Below, piece by piece: positions 25,297 through 36,235 of a stretch of DNA of 64,000 bases. Origin of the DNA: Penelope pileata (Eukaryota > Chordata > Aves > Galliformes > Cracidae); contig WBMW01005902.1 of assembly GCA_013396635.1 (NCBI GenBank), forward strand, positions 992,001 to 1,056,000, read 5' to 3'. The notes under the pieces are model-generated. The model did not search any database, was not told the DNA's origin, and saw only the letters and a list, made by a program, of their open reading frames with translations. Every line of letters starts with the position of its first letter. The stretch's first letter is position 1. The translations under genes were made by a program, and so were the position numbers.

Positions 25297-25708
25297 GTAG
25301 AGTAATTAAGATTGGAAAAGACCTCTAAGATCATCTAAGATCAACTGTCTACCTGCCACCAACATTGCTCACTAAACCATGTCCCTAAGTACCATATTGA
25401 CATGTTTCTTGAACACCTCCAGAGATGGTGACTCCACCACATCCCTGGGCAGCCTGTTCCAGTGCCTGATCACTTTTTCAGAGAAGAAATTTTTCCTAAT
25501 ACCCAACCTGAACCTCTCCTGGCACAACTTGAGGCCATTACCTCTCATCCTGTCACTGTCACCCAGGAGAAGAGGCCGACCCCCACCTCGTCACAACCTC
25601 CTTTCAGGCAGTTGTAGACAGGAATAAGGTCTCTCCTGAGCCTCCTCTTCTCCAGACTAAACAATCCCAGTTCCCTTAGCCACTCCTCATAAGACTTGTG
25701 CTCCAAAA
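25297..25708 (-). mobile_element. CR1 LINE, 5'-truncated
   Basis: The left end reads GATTGGAAAAGACCTCTAAG and GATCATC, followed in order by CACTAAACCATGTCCCTAAG, CTTGAACACCTCCAGAGATG, GGGCAGCCTGTTCCAGTGCC, GGCACAACTTGAGGCC, CAACCTCCTTTCAGGCAG and CTCCTCATAAGACTTGTGCT. This is the standard minus-strand CR1 order. The alignment breaks right after CTTGTGCTCC, typical of 5' truncation. Same general subfamily as 57950-58218. Confidence 0.92.
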
Positions 25709-28700
25709 GTCACGCACTTTGGGTGTCCTTTGCCTGCAGACCCCTTACAGGAGGCACAGTGTGGAAGATGCACTCCAGATAAACAGTGTGTCACCCCAGA
25801 AGGTACATTACACAAAGCCTACCAAAATTTCAAACCTAGAGAATCAGGACAATGTGGTTTGCGTGCCAGGGAAGACCTGTCCTTGTCTTCTGTTACAAAC
25901 CATTGGGTGTTATATACTCAGGACACTGTTTTCATTTCCTATATCCATGTAATATTCTGTCGTAATTACAGCTTCATGTAGAAGAGAAAGCTCTGCGTAG
26001 GTGGGAAAGGATTTGTGTTTCATAGACCCTGAAAACCGGACATCACTGTATTTTAAAAATTTATGCACAGATAAAAATACGTTCCTGGAAAAAAAATCAG
26101 TTGCACTATTTTGACATCCAGGAACTAAAGCCTCGCTTAGCATCATAGTAGTTTGCCAAAAGAATCAGGCAGATCTGAAACACGGCTTTTGCCATGACTG
26201 CATTTGGTCTGCACTGTTGCATCATGTCCAGATGAAAGAATTGACAGGCTTCTATCTGAAATGGTGACAAAAATGTGCCAACTATCAATACAAGCCCTCA
26301 GGGGACTGGTAGAGTAGCTTTGCACAGAGAGGCTGAACAGCAAATCCTATATACTTCATCACTGCATGTTTTGACTGTTTTCTAGCAACTGTTGTATTCC
26401 AATATTTATAATCTCTCTCTTTATGCAAGCCTCTTATGTTTTATAATAAAAAGAGTACATAAATTTCAGTTACCATTGCAGAGCAAATTGTAGTGTGTAA
26501 TTAGTCATGTACAACATAAGGCGTAACTTGAAAAACAATTCATGTTTATTTTTCCTCTGCTTAATCAATATTTTAAATATTTGTGGAAGCCATACACCAG
26601 CTTAGCAAATCATCACCTCAGAAGTGAGAGAAAGAGAACAGACAGTATAAATTCTGCAACATACAGCAAACTGACTGCATGTGACAGACTGCCATTGAGG
26701 GAACTAAATTTTTTGGACCTTAAAGACAAAAAACATAGAACCTTTTACTTCCGTGCTGTTCCACTTCATTCCTTTTTACTGTGCATTCCTCAGCCATACT
26801 GACTTGTTTTTCCTTTAATATATAGTTTTTTCTCCCTCCCCATGCATTTTTTTTAATGTGATTTAGTTGCTGTGATGCACAGAGACAAAGGCAGTGGGGG
26901 CGATTTTCCCCCTGCAATCCTTGCCTAGATTTGCAGAGAGGTGAACAAATGCTTTCCCATCTCTGTCTTCTCTCCCACATCCCAAGCGTGGCTAACCACA
27001 GTGGGATCAAAACTATGGGAGCAATAACACACACGTCTTAAATGCTATGGGAGTGCTGAAGCCAGGATCACATCTCAGTTATGCTATTTAAAGACTTAAA
27101 ACTATATAGTTATCTCTGAGCTTGGCTGGAGAAAATCTTATCAAAACTGAAGACTGGCATTTTTATAAGATTTGTCATAGGTTTAACCTTGAGAATAACA
27201 AATCATTAAGTGTGTGGAGGCTTAAGAATCAATTTGTGTTCCAAGCAAAGGGTTTTTAAAATTAAGGTTGAAAAAAAAAAAATTAGATCTTGCCTGGTGC
27301 TGCACAGATTCTGTTGATGTATCAATCTTTTCAGGCATTTAAAAATAATATAGAGATGATAAAAGTAAATGTTCTATTACCAAAAAATCTCTTGGTAATA
27401 AAATTTCAAATTACAGCCCATGACAACACTTCTAAATTGAAGCTGTGATACAGGAGCTTTGATGGAGAAAATTGTACAAGTAACTCGCAAAGTAATTCAG
27501 AAAAGCACAAAGAATGAAGGTGCTGCTGAGACGAACAGAAAACATAGCTGGAATGGCGTGCAGCATCCTTAAGTGAATTTTAGAGTGTTTTGTTGCCAAT
27601 ATCTTAAGCAGTGCTGCAGTCTTATATGGATTTCTTTGATAGCTTCCTTATACTAACAAATAACCTCACTGCAGGAAAAAAAACCAATGCCCCGCACACA
27701 CAGACAAACCCAAACCTGATCTGCATCATCACACCTGACTGGGCTCAGGGTATGAAGAACTGGTGTGAATGCAGCAGCTTAATGGCAGGAATTGCACTCT
27801 GTTTCTCCTGCTGACTACTTCAGACTTGAGGAAGGATCTCCAGTGAAGAAAATGATCAAAACCTCCTAGTGCCTCAGCTTCCCTGATGGTATACTGGAAG
27901 TGCAGCATTAAATTATTTTTTATACATTGTTGAAGTTTTTCTTATGTCTGCTGGCAGCCTCCAATGAAATGGGTTACTGCAGTGCAAAGTATCATCATTA
28001 TTTTGTTCAGCAAAAAATAAAGCTTAGGAAACTACAGGGTTTTGGGTTTTTTTTTTTTTTCTGTTTAAATAACTCAGACCAAACATCCGTAAGTACTTAA
28101 ACGTGGCAGATCCACTAAGTGTGATTTGTACCAAAGCATCTGTGCTAAGAAGGTTACAGGTACGCTTTGAGAACAAATTTCAAAGGTCTGCAATGTATAA
28201 TTAGTTCTAAAGTTCTCCAACACATTAATAATTAGCAGTAAAATCCTTCTAAAGCCCTCCACAGAAAGATGTAAAAAGCTCTTCCAGAAGCATAAAAACA
28301 CAGATCAAGCCCAACCCCCTCATCACCGGCATTACGTATCTTAAGCTTCCTTCTGAAGATGGTTTCACCTCTCTCCAATAGTTAATTTGATCAAGTTTTT
28401 CTCTCCCTTCCAATGCTTTTTCCATTCATATCTCATAATTACGGGTGAGGTCTTTAATCTTACATACATTTTCATGATAAAAACCAAATGGTTCAGCCAG
28501 ATGAGATATTCTAGTGGTCCTTAAAGCTATTTATCTCTAAATTCCCTGAGCAATTCCATCACCAGTGTGGGCAGTTTCACAGTCCAGTACCAAGAGAGAA
28601 AAGAAGGCTTTTACTCCATCTTGAATTTGTCATTTTAGGATTCAGTTAATCAGGAGCTGAAAGACAGGAAAATCACCATTGCCTCTCAATACGGGTATGA

Positions 28701-29149
28701 GAAGACTGAGATCTTGTCAAAATGACTTCATTTGAGTCCCTTACAAGACGATGGCTCTGTTTGATAACATGTAATGGAGAACGATGGCATGTATATGTAT
28801 TTTTAATAACTATTGACTTAGCACTGTGCAATGTTTTGGATTAAAGACTTTGCACTTCAAAACAGTGGTGTTCAATGAATTAAGATCTGGTAAACAGATT
28901 TTTTTTTCAAAGATTAGCTGCCAACGGGAAATGTTTCAACATGAGAGAAGAACTGATACTAGGCCAAATGGTATTCAACTTTTCAAACAAGATTTGGAAG
29001 TAAATGTGCAAAGCACTACTAAATCTGTGGATTAAAAAAATATTAAAGGAGTGGAAAATAAGGAGAATAAGGCCTTCATACAAAATGATGAGTTTTCATG
29101 CAACAAATGGCAAAGCTATGCATGTAGGAAAAGGAAGGCAGCCCATTCT
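25709..29149. other. Non-coding DNA, no gene seen
   Basis: AT-rich; short ORFs only. A poly-A of ten at 27271-27281 and a T-run at 28045-28060 are the only simple sequences. No exon-like open frame with splice sites was found. Confidence 0.6.
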
Positions 29150-29650
29150 ACCTAGACAAGATGAATGTGGAGCTGTTGGAGCAGGTTCAGAGGAGGGCCA
29201 TGAAGGTAACCAGAGGGCTGGAGCACCTCTCCTATGAAGAAGGGCTGAGGGAGCTGGGACTGTTCAGCCTGGAGAAGAGAAGGCTTCTGGGAGACCTTAC
29301 TGCGGCCTTCCAATACTTGAGGGGAACTTATAAACAGGAAGGAGACCAAGTTTTTGCACAGTCTGATAGTGACAGGACAAGGGGGAATGGCTTTGAACTA
29401 TAAGGGGGGAAAATCAGGTTAGATGTTAGGGGGAAATTCTTTACTCAGAGGGCAGTGAGGCCTTGGCACAGGCTGTCCAGAGAGCTGTGGATGCCCCATC
29501 CCTGAATATGCTTACAGCCAGGCTGGATGGGCCCCGGGCAGCCTAATGTGGGTGGCAACCCTGCCCACAACATGGGGGTTGGAACTGAGTGATCTTTAAG
29601 ATCCCTTCCAACCTAAGCCATTCTATGATTCTATTATATAATTCTATGAA
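29150..29650 (+). mobile_element. CR1 LINE, 5'-truncated, intact 3' tail
   Basis: Sense-strand CR1: GGTTCAGAGGAGGGCCATGA, GACTGTTCAGCCTGGAGAAG, GTGACAGGACAAGGGGGAAT, AACTGAGTGATCTTTAAGAT, CCCTTCCAACCTAAGCC, then a tail of ATTCTATGATTCTATTATAT and ATTCTATGAA. The frame at 29161-29403 encodes the familiar ORF2 C-terminal phrase (LRELGLFSLEKRRLLGDL). It is a dead LINE relic, not a gene. The full tail suggests a fairly recent insertion. Confidence 0.95.
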
Positions 29651-30495
29651 CATGTGACTGTACCCACAAAAGCATTTACTCCGGAAACAGCATAACGACC
29701 CAAGCAGGAAATGCTATGTTTGCTTCTAGCACCTCAGCAAAAAAGTCTGGAACAATTAATAGCTCTGTACACATGGAAACAGAGGAAGGGAGCACTTTTA
29801 TCTCTGTACAAGGGAATGGTATGAAATGTTTAGTATCCAAATTTTCAAAGGCAAATGAAGAATTGGAGGGAACACAAAGGATACACAGTCCTTTTGGAAG
29901 CTAACAAAATTGATACACTGCAGGAAACTAGAGGAATGAAGGACCAGAAGTCTGAAGCCAGTCTAAATGATTTATAAAAAATGAAACAAACTTGTAACTG
30001 GGAGCACAATTAAATAGCAGGAACACAAAACAAAAGGTTGGCTTTCATTCTTTGAGCTCTTCAAAACACTTCAGGGAGATACAATAAAGTCAGAACTGTT
30101 AACTGGATGAGGCAAAGAGGCCTTTCTGTCCACAGCCTGGAGGCACATCACTGTCTGTATCCACACCCTTAGACAATTATAGAAGAACAAGGTCCTCAAT
30201 CTTCTTGCTCCAAAACACCATGATTACTTTATTCATTCACAATGTCACCTCTTGTGTGGGGCACTGCTTGTCACTGAGTCTAATGACAACTGCCATAACA
30301 CTGGGAAAGGTTCAGACTTCAGAAGAGTAACTAGGCAATCAAATATCCCCCTTTTGATCACAAAACAGAACTAAGAAACTCAGCTTAAGTTGCCACTGGC
30401 CCTCCATGAGCTGGTACCCCATAAAAATGTTCACAGAAAGGCTACAGATGGTAGGCTGTGAGCTCTGCACAGCTCCAGACAACTTGGCAAATTAC

Positions 30496-30513
30496 TTTTT
30501 TTTTTTTTTTTTT
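30496..30513. repeat. Poly-T tract (18)
   Basis: Uninterrupted T run ending in CCCCAAC. Confidence 0.9.
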
Positions 30514-31832
30514 CCCCAACTAAACCAAGCAACCGCATTACTCTTCTGACTTGTGATTTCCTCATTATACAGACCTAATTTTTTATGGTTAACCATTAGC
30601 TGGATTCTACAAGAGAAAGGCACTGGCTGGGGACATTGCTAACCACAAGTGTAAATCAGCTGTCTGTGAGGGAGAGAGACAGAGCTGGGAAGGGTGAACA
30701 TGAGTATGTATGAGCACCTGATGTTTTTTTCTGACACCGTTCCACATCATTAGTTGGAAGCTTGCTATGTACTACACCCTTACATCTCTGTTGCTCCTAC
30801 CTACCTCCCTTCCTTTTCAAAGTTTTTTCTTTAGTACACGCATTTTTGAATTTTTAGAGCTGTTCAGCTGATTCTCAGCAGAAGAGGCTGGGGCAAAGAC
30901 TGTAGGCATTTTGCACATTAATTTTATGGGAGATTACACAGCTGATTAACAGTTCTCTGAACAAAAAGTGTCCCATGCTACTTCCATTCTTGCCTGTTTA
31001 TTGCTTTTGATCTATTCATACCAAAACATTCTTACTAATGAAAGTAATCAGAAAATTGCCTAATAAGGTAATTTAGAAAACTGTTCACATTGAACATATG
31101 ATCAAAAGGCATTTAACTTGCAGTTTCTGCCTCTTCTCCCCCAATAAACACATGGTTTACTGGCACTGCTGTGCTTCAAAATGGTTTTGAACATCTGGGA
31201 GAAGGGTTGATCAGCTCCAGACAATAGCTGGACTCTAAGTAGACCCAGGAACAAAGGTCATGATAAATAAAATGACTGCTTTGGCTCCAAAATTGCCTCA
31301 ATCTTCTCTTGACAAAGCATGATTGAAATGCATCTATCTGTGGATAGCATCTGGAGAACTCTAAATATGTTTTGATCAGAATCTGATTGGCTTCCTTCAA
31401 ATGAAAATAATTTGAAGACAGCATGGAAAATTTTAAAAACCAAATACAATATAAACTTTGGCCTAATGTTTCCTTCTGCAGCATTGACCTTGTTTTTCTA
31501 CAGTATGAAAAAAAATCAATATAATAATGGTACTGCAGTAAAATTTCAGCTTGCTCTTGGCTTTAAATAACTTTATTGTCTCCTTTCCCCGTCTGTGTCT
31601 GCTGCATTTGGCACTTGCAGTTATTAAAATGAAACCAAGTTGAAAGAAAATTTAAATATCATAAAAAGAAAACCAGCAGTGCTTCTGGCTCACTTTGCTA
31701 ATGCTGTGGTCACCTTTACAACTTGCCAGGATTTTGTATTCCCCAGCTGTTCTACCTGAATTTGCATGCACAAAGAAACCCCAACTTTCTACTGGAATAC
31801 CAACTTGTGCTTTGCAGATTTAAGAAGGCTAA

Positions 31833-31850
31833 TTTTTTTTTTTTTTTTTT
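31833..31850. repeat. Poly-T tract (18)
   Basis: Uninterrupted T run followed by CCAAAG. On the minus strand it is a poly-A but I see no retroposed body beside it. Confidence 0.9.
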
Positions 31851-32449
31851 CCAAAGAAAAAGTTACCCCCTTCCCCCAATTGTATATTAGAACAAAAAAC
31901 CTCAGCGGTTTACTAGCGATTTCAGTCATTTGGTGCTTTACATTTTCCTCCTCCTTAGTGTGCACTTTTGTACAAATGAGAGAGCCTGCTTATAACAGTC
32001 CCACTGTTGCACTCTAATCTGCACTAAGAACGAGGCTTTGAAAACCTTACAGAAAAGTACCAACAAAAGAGAAGAAAAACCACCATTCAGCCAAAGCTAC
32101 AGCCTTTGCTCATTTTCTGCTCCTTCTCCATGAAAACCACATCCACCTGTTGTCAACCACAGCTCTGCCTTAGTGAACAGACAAGAGCATTCCCAAAAGC
32201 AAAAATGAGAACCACATGCTCCAGGAAAAGCAATGGAAAGCCCAAATGTGGGCAGTGCTAGAAGGAAAAAGGAGTTTGCTCTGCTCAGTTCTGGGCCTCT
32301 CAGGAACATGGGAAACCCTAAGTCTTACAGCAAGAACGACCTACTCAAGTGTGTGCTATGGTGTGAACACAGATTTTGCAAAGGGACAGATGATGCTCCA
32401 CCTCTAATGTCCCCTCAACACATCACACTCATAATAAAAAAAAATACAG

Positions 32450-32458
32450 AGCTCTTAC
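32450..32458 (-). promoter_or_regulatory. 5' splice site of the exon
   Basis: The minus strand reads CAAA|GTAAGAGCT. GTAAG matches the U1 donor consensus at +1 to +5. The cut after AAA keeps the reading frame at phase 0. Confidence 0.8.
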
Positions 32459-32764
32459 TTTGGTAGTTGAAGCTGGGGACGAGTTGGCCACCAGGTTCGT
32501 GATCACATCGCTGCTGACGGTGGTACAAGCGGCGGTGGCTGGAGTGGGGAGCCGGGAGGGGACGATGGGCAGGGGCAGCAGCCCAGGGCGGTTGTTGCTG
32601 TTGGTGCTGGCAGCACTGCTGCAGTTGGTGCTGCTGACGTGGTTGCCGTTGGAGCTCCAGTCCCGGCGATCCCACCCAGCCCGATAATCTCTTTCAAACC
32701 GGCTGTGGTGCCGTGACATCTCGATGCAGGGCGACTTCTGCTCACAGGGAACTCGAGAGTTTGC
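32459..32764 (-). CDS. Internal coding exon of an unidentified large gene
   Basis: On the minus strand the upstream intron ends in CTAACACCTC, a pyrimidine-rich run and CCCTCAG, immediately followed by the exon. The exon ends ACCAAA before a strong donor, GTAAGAG. The CTAAC branch-like motif lies about 25 nt from the acceptor. The exon is 306 nt, exactly 102 codons, open throughout and phase 0 at both ends, so it could be skipped without a frameshift. The first residues are ANSRVPCEQK; residues about 15-37 are basic and aromatic (HHSRFERDYRAGWDRRDW); the rest is Ser/Thr/Asn-rich with a proline block (LLPLPIVPSRLPTP). GC and CpG content are clearly above the flanks. I see no enzyme motif, zinc finger, signal peptide or membrane segment; it reads as a disordered segment, as in many nuclear or cytoplasmic regulators, but that is inference. 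I do not recognise the protein. The open frame runs on into both introns, which is ordinary read-through. Confidence 0.82.
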
Positions 32765-32793
32765 CTGAGGGATTAAAAGCAAAGAGGTGTTAG
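32765..32793 (-). promoter_or_regulatory. 3' splice site with branch point and pyrimidine tract
   Basis: Read on the minus strand this is CTAAC, then CTCTTTGCTTTTAATCCCTC and the acceptor AG, joined to a G at the exon start. The branch-like A, tract and acceptor have normal vertebrate spacing. Confidence 0.8.
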
Positions 32794-33529
32794 GGATGAG
32801 GCCCCAGCACAGCGCCCGTACACTACAATCATCAGGGCTAGTCCCTGCCATGCCTCCTCTGCGTCAGGAGAGTGCTGCTTCTTTCCCTTTCTGAGCTGAA
32901 CATCAGGAAGAAGAGAGTGGTGGTGTTGTAAATGTTAATCAAGAACAGAAATGAGAGAGTTTGAACAGCTACAAGCATGTGGTGGAGAGACCCATGCCTC
33001 AGACCCGATGAAACACCATCTGCCCAAACTCTCCAGCAGAATAACAAGCAACAGCACAGAAAGCATGGAAGTTAGAAGAAAATCATTCAAATGGTTTGAT
33101 AACAGCAAAATGTTTCCAGCAACTCCATCTTGTAGTTTTCTCAATAATCTTTAAATCTGTGACTTTTTTCGGCACGTGATGTGTGACCAAACATTACTTC
33201 TAAAGATCAGAGAGAGAAAAATCTTCCTGCTAAAGCTACCCGTTACCTCTCTATTTTTAAAGCTGAGTACCACTTTGTACTGTCCCCTCCCTCCCTTTTC
33301 GCTGGGCCTCCTCACAGGAACACATCACCCCAAGGACACCTGAGCCAGAGCAAGCCAACATTTTGCATCTCCTCCTGTGCTTCTGGCTAGATTTAAAACA
33401 CTTAATGTACCCAAGATGATCAAATGATCAAATCACTTTGTGTGATCATCCTGTCCTTATCATTCCCTACCTCCTCAGTCTTTGTTATCCACAGAGTTTA
33501 TCAGCCAGGAGCAAGACGTCTGCACGCAA
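32794..33529. other. Probable intron DNA upstream of the exon
   Basis: Lies 5' of the exon on the minus strand. No further exon or repeat identified before the SINE. Confidence 0.5.
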
Positions 33530-33745
33530 CACAGGGAGTTGGGACTCCCAACATCTAATCCTAGTTCTGATAATTATATCTTACATAGCCTACAGCACTT
33601 ACTTAAGTCTTCTTGCTGAGGTTTCCTAACCTGCAAAATGGTGGCAATAATGCTATTTTCCCAGCAGAGGTCTGAGTAACTGAGAGTTTACAGCGTTTGG
33701 AATTGAAGAACAGTATAAATAAATGCTAAATATATTTATTCCCAT
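33530..33745 (+). mobile_element. MIR-like (CORE-SINE) relic, sense
   Basis: Segments in MIR order: TAATCCTAGTTCTGATAATT, CAGCACTTACTTAAGTCTTC, GAGGTTTCCTAACCTGCAAA followed by ATGGTGGCAATAATGC, then GAGTAACTGAGAG and a CAGCGTTTGGAATTG ... AACAGTATAAATAAATGCTA end. This parallels the MIR consensus (CAGTTTCCTCATCTGTAAAA, GGGATAATAAT, AAGCGCTTAGAACAGT). Ancient and diverged, but the colinear blocks make it convincing. Confidence 0.7.
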
Positions 33746-35666
33746 AAATAAATAATGAGTATCTAGGTCACTGCAGCATCTGATTTATTTTATTTGCATC
33801 ACACGATGCAATAAATTGTTTGTAATAATAACAACAGGTCAGCTGAAGCATTTTTTTTCCACAAATTCTTAAATACAAAAATAGACAGTAAAAATATCTG
33901 CTCATAATGGCTGAGGAGGGAAGCCGAAACAAAAGTCACCCAGAAACTTAAAGATAAACTACTTCAGAGAGCTATTATTTAGAAGAGCATGCCTAACAAC
34001 AATTTTAGTAGTTATTCACCTGGTAGAATTAAAAAAAAAAAAAAAAAAAAAAAAACCACCATCTATGATGACTAAATAAAGTGTATTAAAAGCTCACCTG
34101 GCTCACCAGAGAGCTACTGGCTTGAGAGGAAGAAAACTCTTCTTCAGTTAAAAAAAAAAAAATCAATACTATAAATGTGATTAGAAAACAAACAAAAAAA
34201 ATCCCTATCATAATCATAATTCTCCAACAAAGATCTCCCAAGAACCTGTACTGGCGATGGTTCTGCCGTTCTGCAGCAGTGAGCTCCTCCAGCACATGCC
34301 CATGCAGCAGGGTTGCAGAGGTTGACCACAAAATTAGCACTTCTTATAGTCCAACAGACCCATCTGTTTTTCTCTGGTAGGATTTGATGCAAGATTTCGA
34401 TTGATGACTTGAAGGTTGGGGTTTCACTGACATTTATTTACCTAGGTCCCTCTTTCTTGTAATTTTGTAGTGTTCTGATACTACCCTAAAATAGCATCTT
34501 TAAAGGTAAAAAAAATTCCACAGGCATAAACCCCCTTCCTTTAATTTTATAAACCTTTTGCAAAGCCAGACAAAAAGGGAGACTGTAAACTGCAAGCTAC
34601 CATTTGAAAATACCCTTTATTATTCCTTGCCTTTGGAAAAGTTTCTTCTCAGAACTGCACGTTTTCCCCCACTGTATGAAGCTATCTTTTTTGACTGTTT
34701 GGAAGGTGGCTGTCAATTGAATGCCCTTCTCCTTCTGAGCTTGAGGATCTCCATTAGCTGTATTAGTGTACTTCTTGACAAGGCAACGAGAGCGAACCAA
34801 ATCACATATCCCCCACCCACCCACACACTTGAGTATATCTGACATTTAATTCAGCGGAGAGCAGAGCACACATGCACATAAGTCAATAGCTAGCAGTTTT
34901 TGCCACACGATCCAAGACACCATGCCCCCAGCAATTCTACTATCAGATGAGACTGACAGGCAATTACGTCAATAACAAGCAGGAAAAAAGCCGGTGACTA
35001 AGCCATGCATTAAGAAGTTTACTTAAAATCCACCACACTCTTCACAAGCAAGTTCTCTTCTTTGTCCAGCTACTGTATTTTATTATTTTTCCAATAAAAA
35101 ATAAAAGCAAGGCTTGAAAATGCACTGCTTTAAATATACACTGCTTGTTTCAAGCATGTCATTTTTGGCTGGGTACAAAGATATTTGACAGCAAGAAGAT
35201 GTGCAGAAATACTGGAAGGGATAACTATCTGATAAATGGGAATTCAACTGCTGGTGCTTGTTATTAATTGCTGAAAATTAGAAACAATATGAAATGTTCT
35301 CATAAATAGCTGCTGGGTGAGGTAAGAAACGGTTTGTGAACAGGCTGGCTAATTTTTAAATGTATTTTTGGATCCAGAGTTTATGCTTTGTCTAGGCTAT
35401 CTTTGTCAAGGATGATAATCATAGTAATAATAATGCTTAAAACATCTTTAGTACTCAGAAGAAAAACTTTGCCAACAACCTGTGTCTTGAGCCAAGCCTA
35501 ATCATCACATTCCTCTGCAGAGAACTTGACACAGGACAGCACAAACAATCTTGAGAAACAGCAAATCCGGAGGCCAGTGCAAACCGCACACGAACAGTAA
35601 GGACAGCAGTCACTAATCAAACACATATGAAAGTTTTCATCTTAACTCAGCTGTTAGTGATTCCAA
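33746..35666. other. Non-coding DNA with a long poly-A
   Basis: Unique AT-rich DNA, a 25-bp poly-A at 34031-34055 and shorter A runs near 34149-34161. No exon found. Confidence 0.6.
34031..34055. repeat. Poly-A tract (25)
   Basis: Uninterrupted A run, longest homopolymer in the window. No upstream retroposed gene copy recognised. Confidence 0.92.
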
Positions 35667-35981
35667 AATCACAGAATCATAGAATCACAGAACATCTCAA
35701 GTTGGAAGGGACCCACATGCCATTCCCTCAGGCCGTGTCGCTGTCCCCAGAGAGCAGAGCTCAGCGCTGCCCCTCCGCTCCCTGTGAGGGGCTGTAGGCC
35801 GCCATGAGGCCTCCCCTCAGCCTCCTCTGCTCTGGGCCGAGCAAACCAAGGGACCTTAGTTGCTCCTCGTATGTCTTGCTCTCCAGACCCTCCTTCATCT
35901 TCATAGCACTCCTTCGGACACTTTCTAATAGTTTTATGTCCTTCTGATATTTTGGCATCCAAAAATGCACACAGTATCCAG
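35667..35981 (-). mobile_element. CR1 LINE fragment A with internal deletion
   Basis: The tail (AATCACAGAATCATAGAATC, then AAGTTGGAAGGGACCCACA) jumps directly to TGCCATTCCCTCAGGCCGTG, omitting about 215 bp of the normal 3' region. It then continues colinearly: GAGAGCAGAGCTCAGCGCTG, GGCTGTAGGCCGCCATGAGG, TTGCTCCTCGTATGTCTTGC, CTTCGGACACTTTCTAATAG, up to AAAAATGCACACAGTATCCA. The right end abuts fragment B. Confidence 0.92.
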
Positions 35982-35983
35982 TT

Positions 35984-36235
35984 AGAATCACAGAATCAGA
36001 ATTATAGGATATCCTGAAATGGAAGGGACCCACAAGGAGCATTAAGTCAAACTCCTGGCTCCGCACAGGACCACCTAAAATCTATGTCCAAGAGTGCTGT
36101 CCAAGCGCTCCTTGAATACTGGCAGTGTGTGGCCATGACCACTGTCCTGGGGAGTATGCTCCATGCTCACTGCCCTCTGGTGAAGAACCTCTTCCTAATG
36201 GCCATCCTGACCCTCCCTTGATGCAGAGTTGCATC
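35984..36235 (-). mobile_element. CR1 LINE fragment B (3' terminal region)
   Basis: Starts with the CR1 tail (AGAATCACAGAATCAGAATT, GGAAGGGACCCACAAGGAGC) and runs through AACTCCTGGCTCCGCACAGG, CCATGACCACTGTCCTGGGG and GAAGAACCTCTTCCTAATGG to CTTGATGCAGAGTTGCAT. It stops at nearly the consensus position where fragment A resumes after its deletion, so B carries about what A lacks. Confidence 0.9.

Larger units (their letters stand above)
29651..32449. other. Probable intron DNA downstream of the exon
   Basis: For the minus-strand gene this lies 3' of the exon. It contains two 18-bp poly-T tracts and no second exon that I can support. The 102-codon frame at 31176-31484 (minus) lacks splice or domain evidence. 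Confidence 0.55.

Noticed and set aside
34031..34055. Poly-A as the tail of a processed pseudogene
   Set aside because: Upstream sequence has no coding-like or repeat body and no flanking duplication is evident.
35669..36066. Two ORFs of about 100 codons, minus strand
   Set aside because: Both derive from CR1 fragments.
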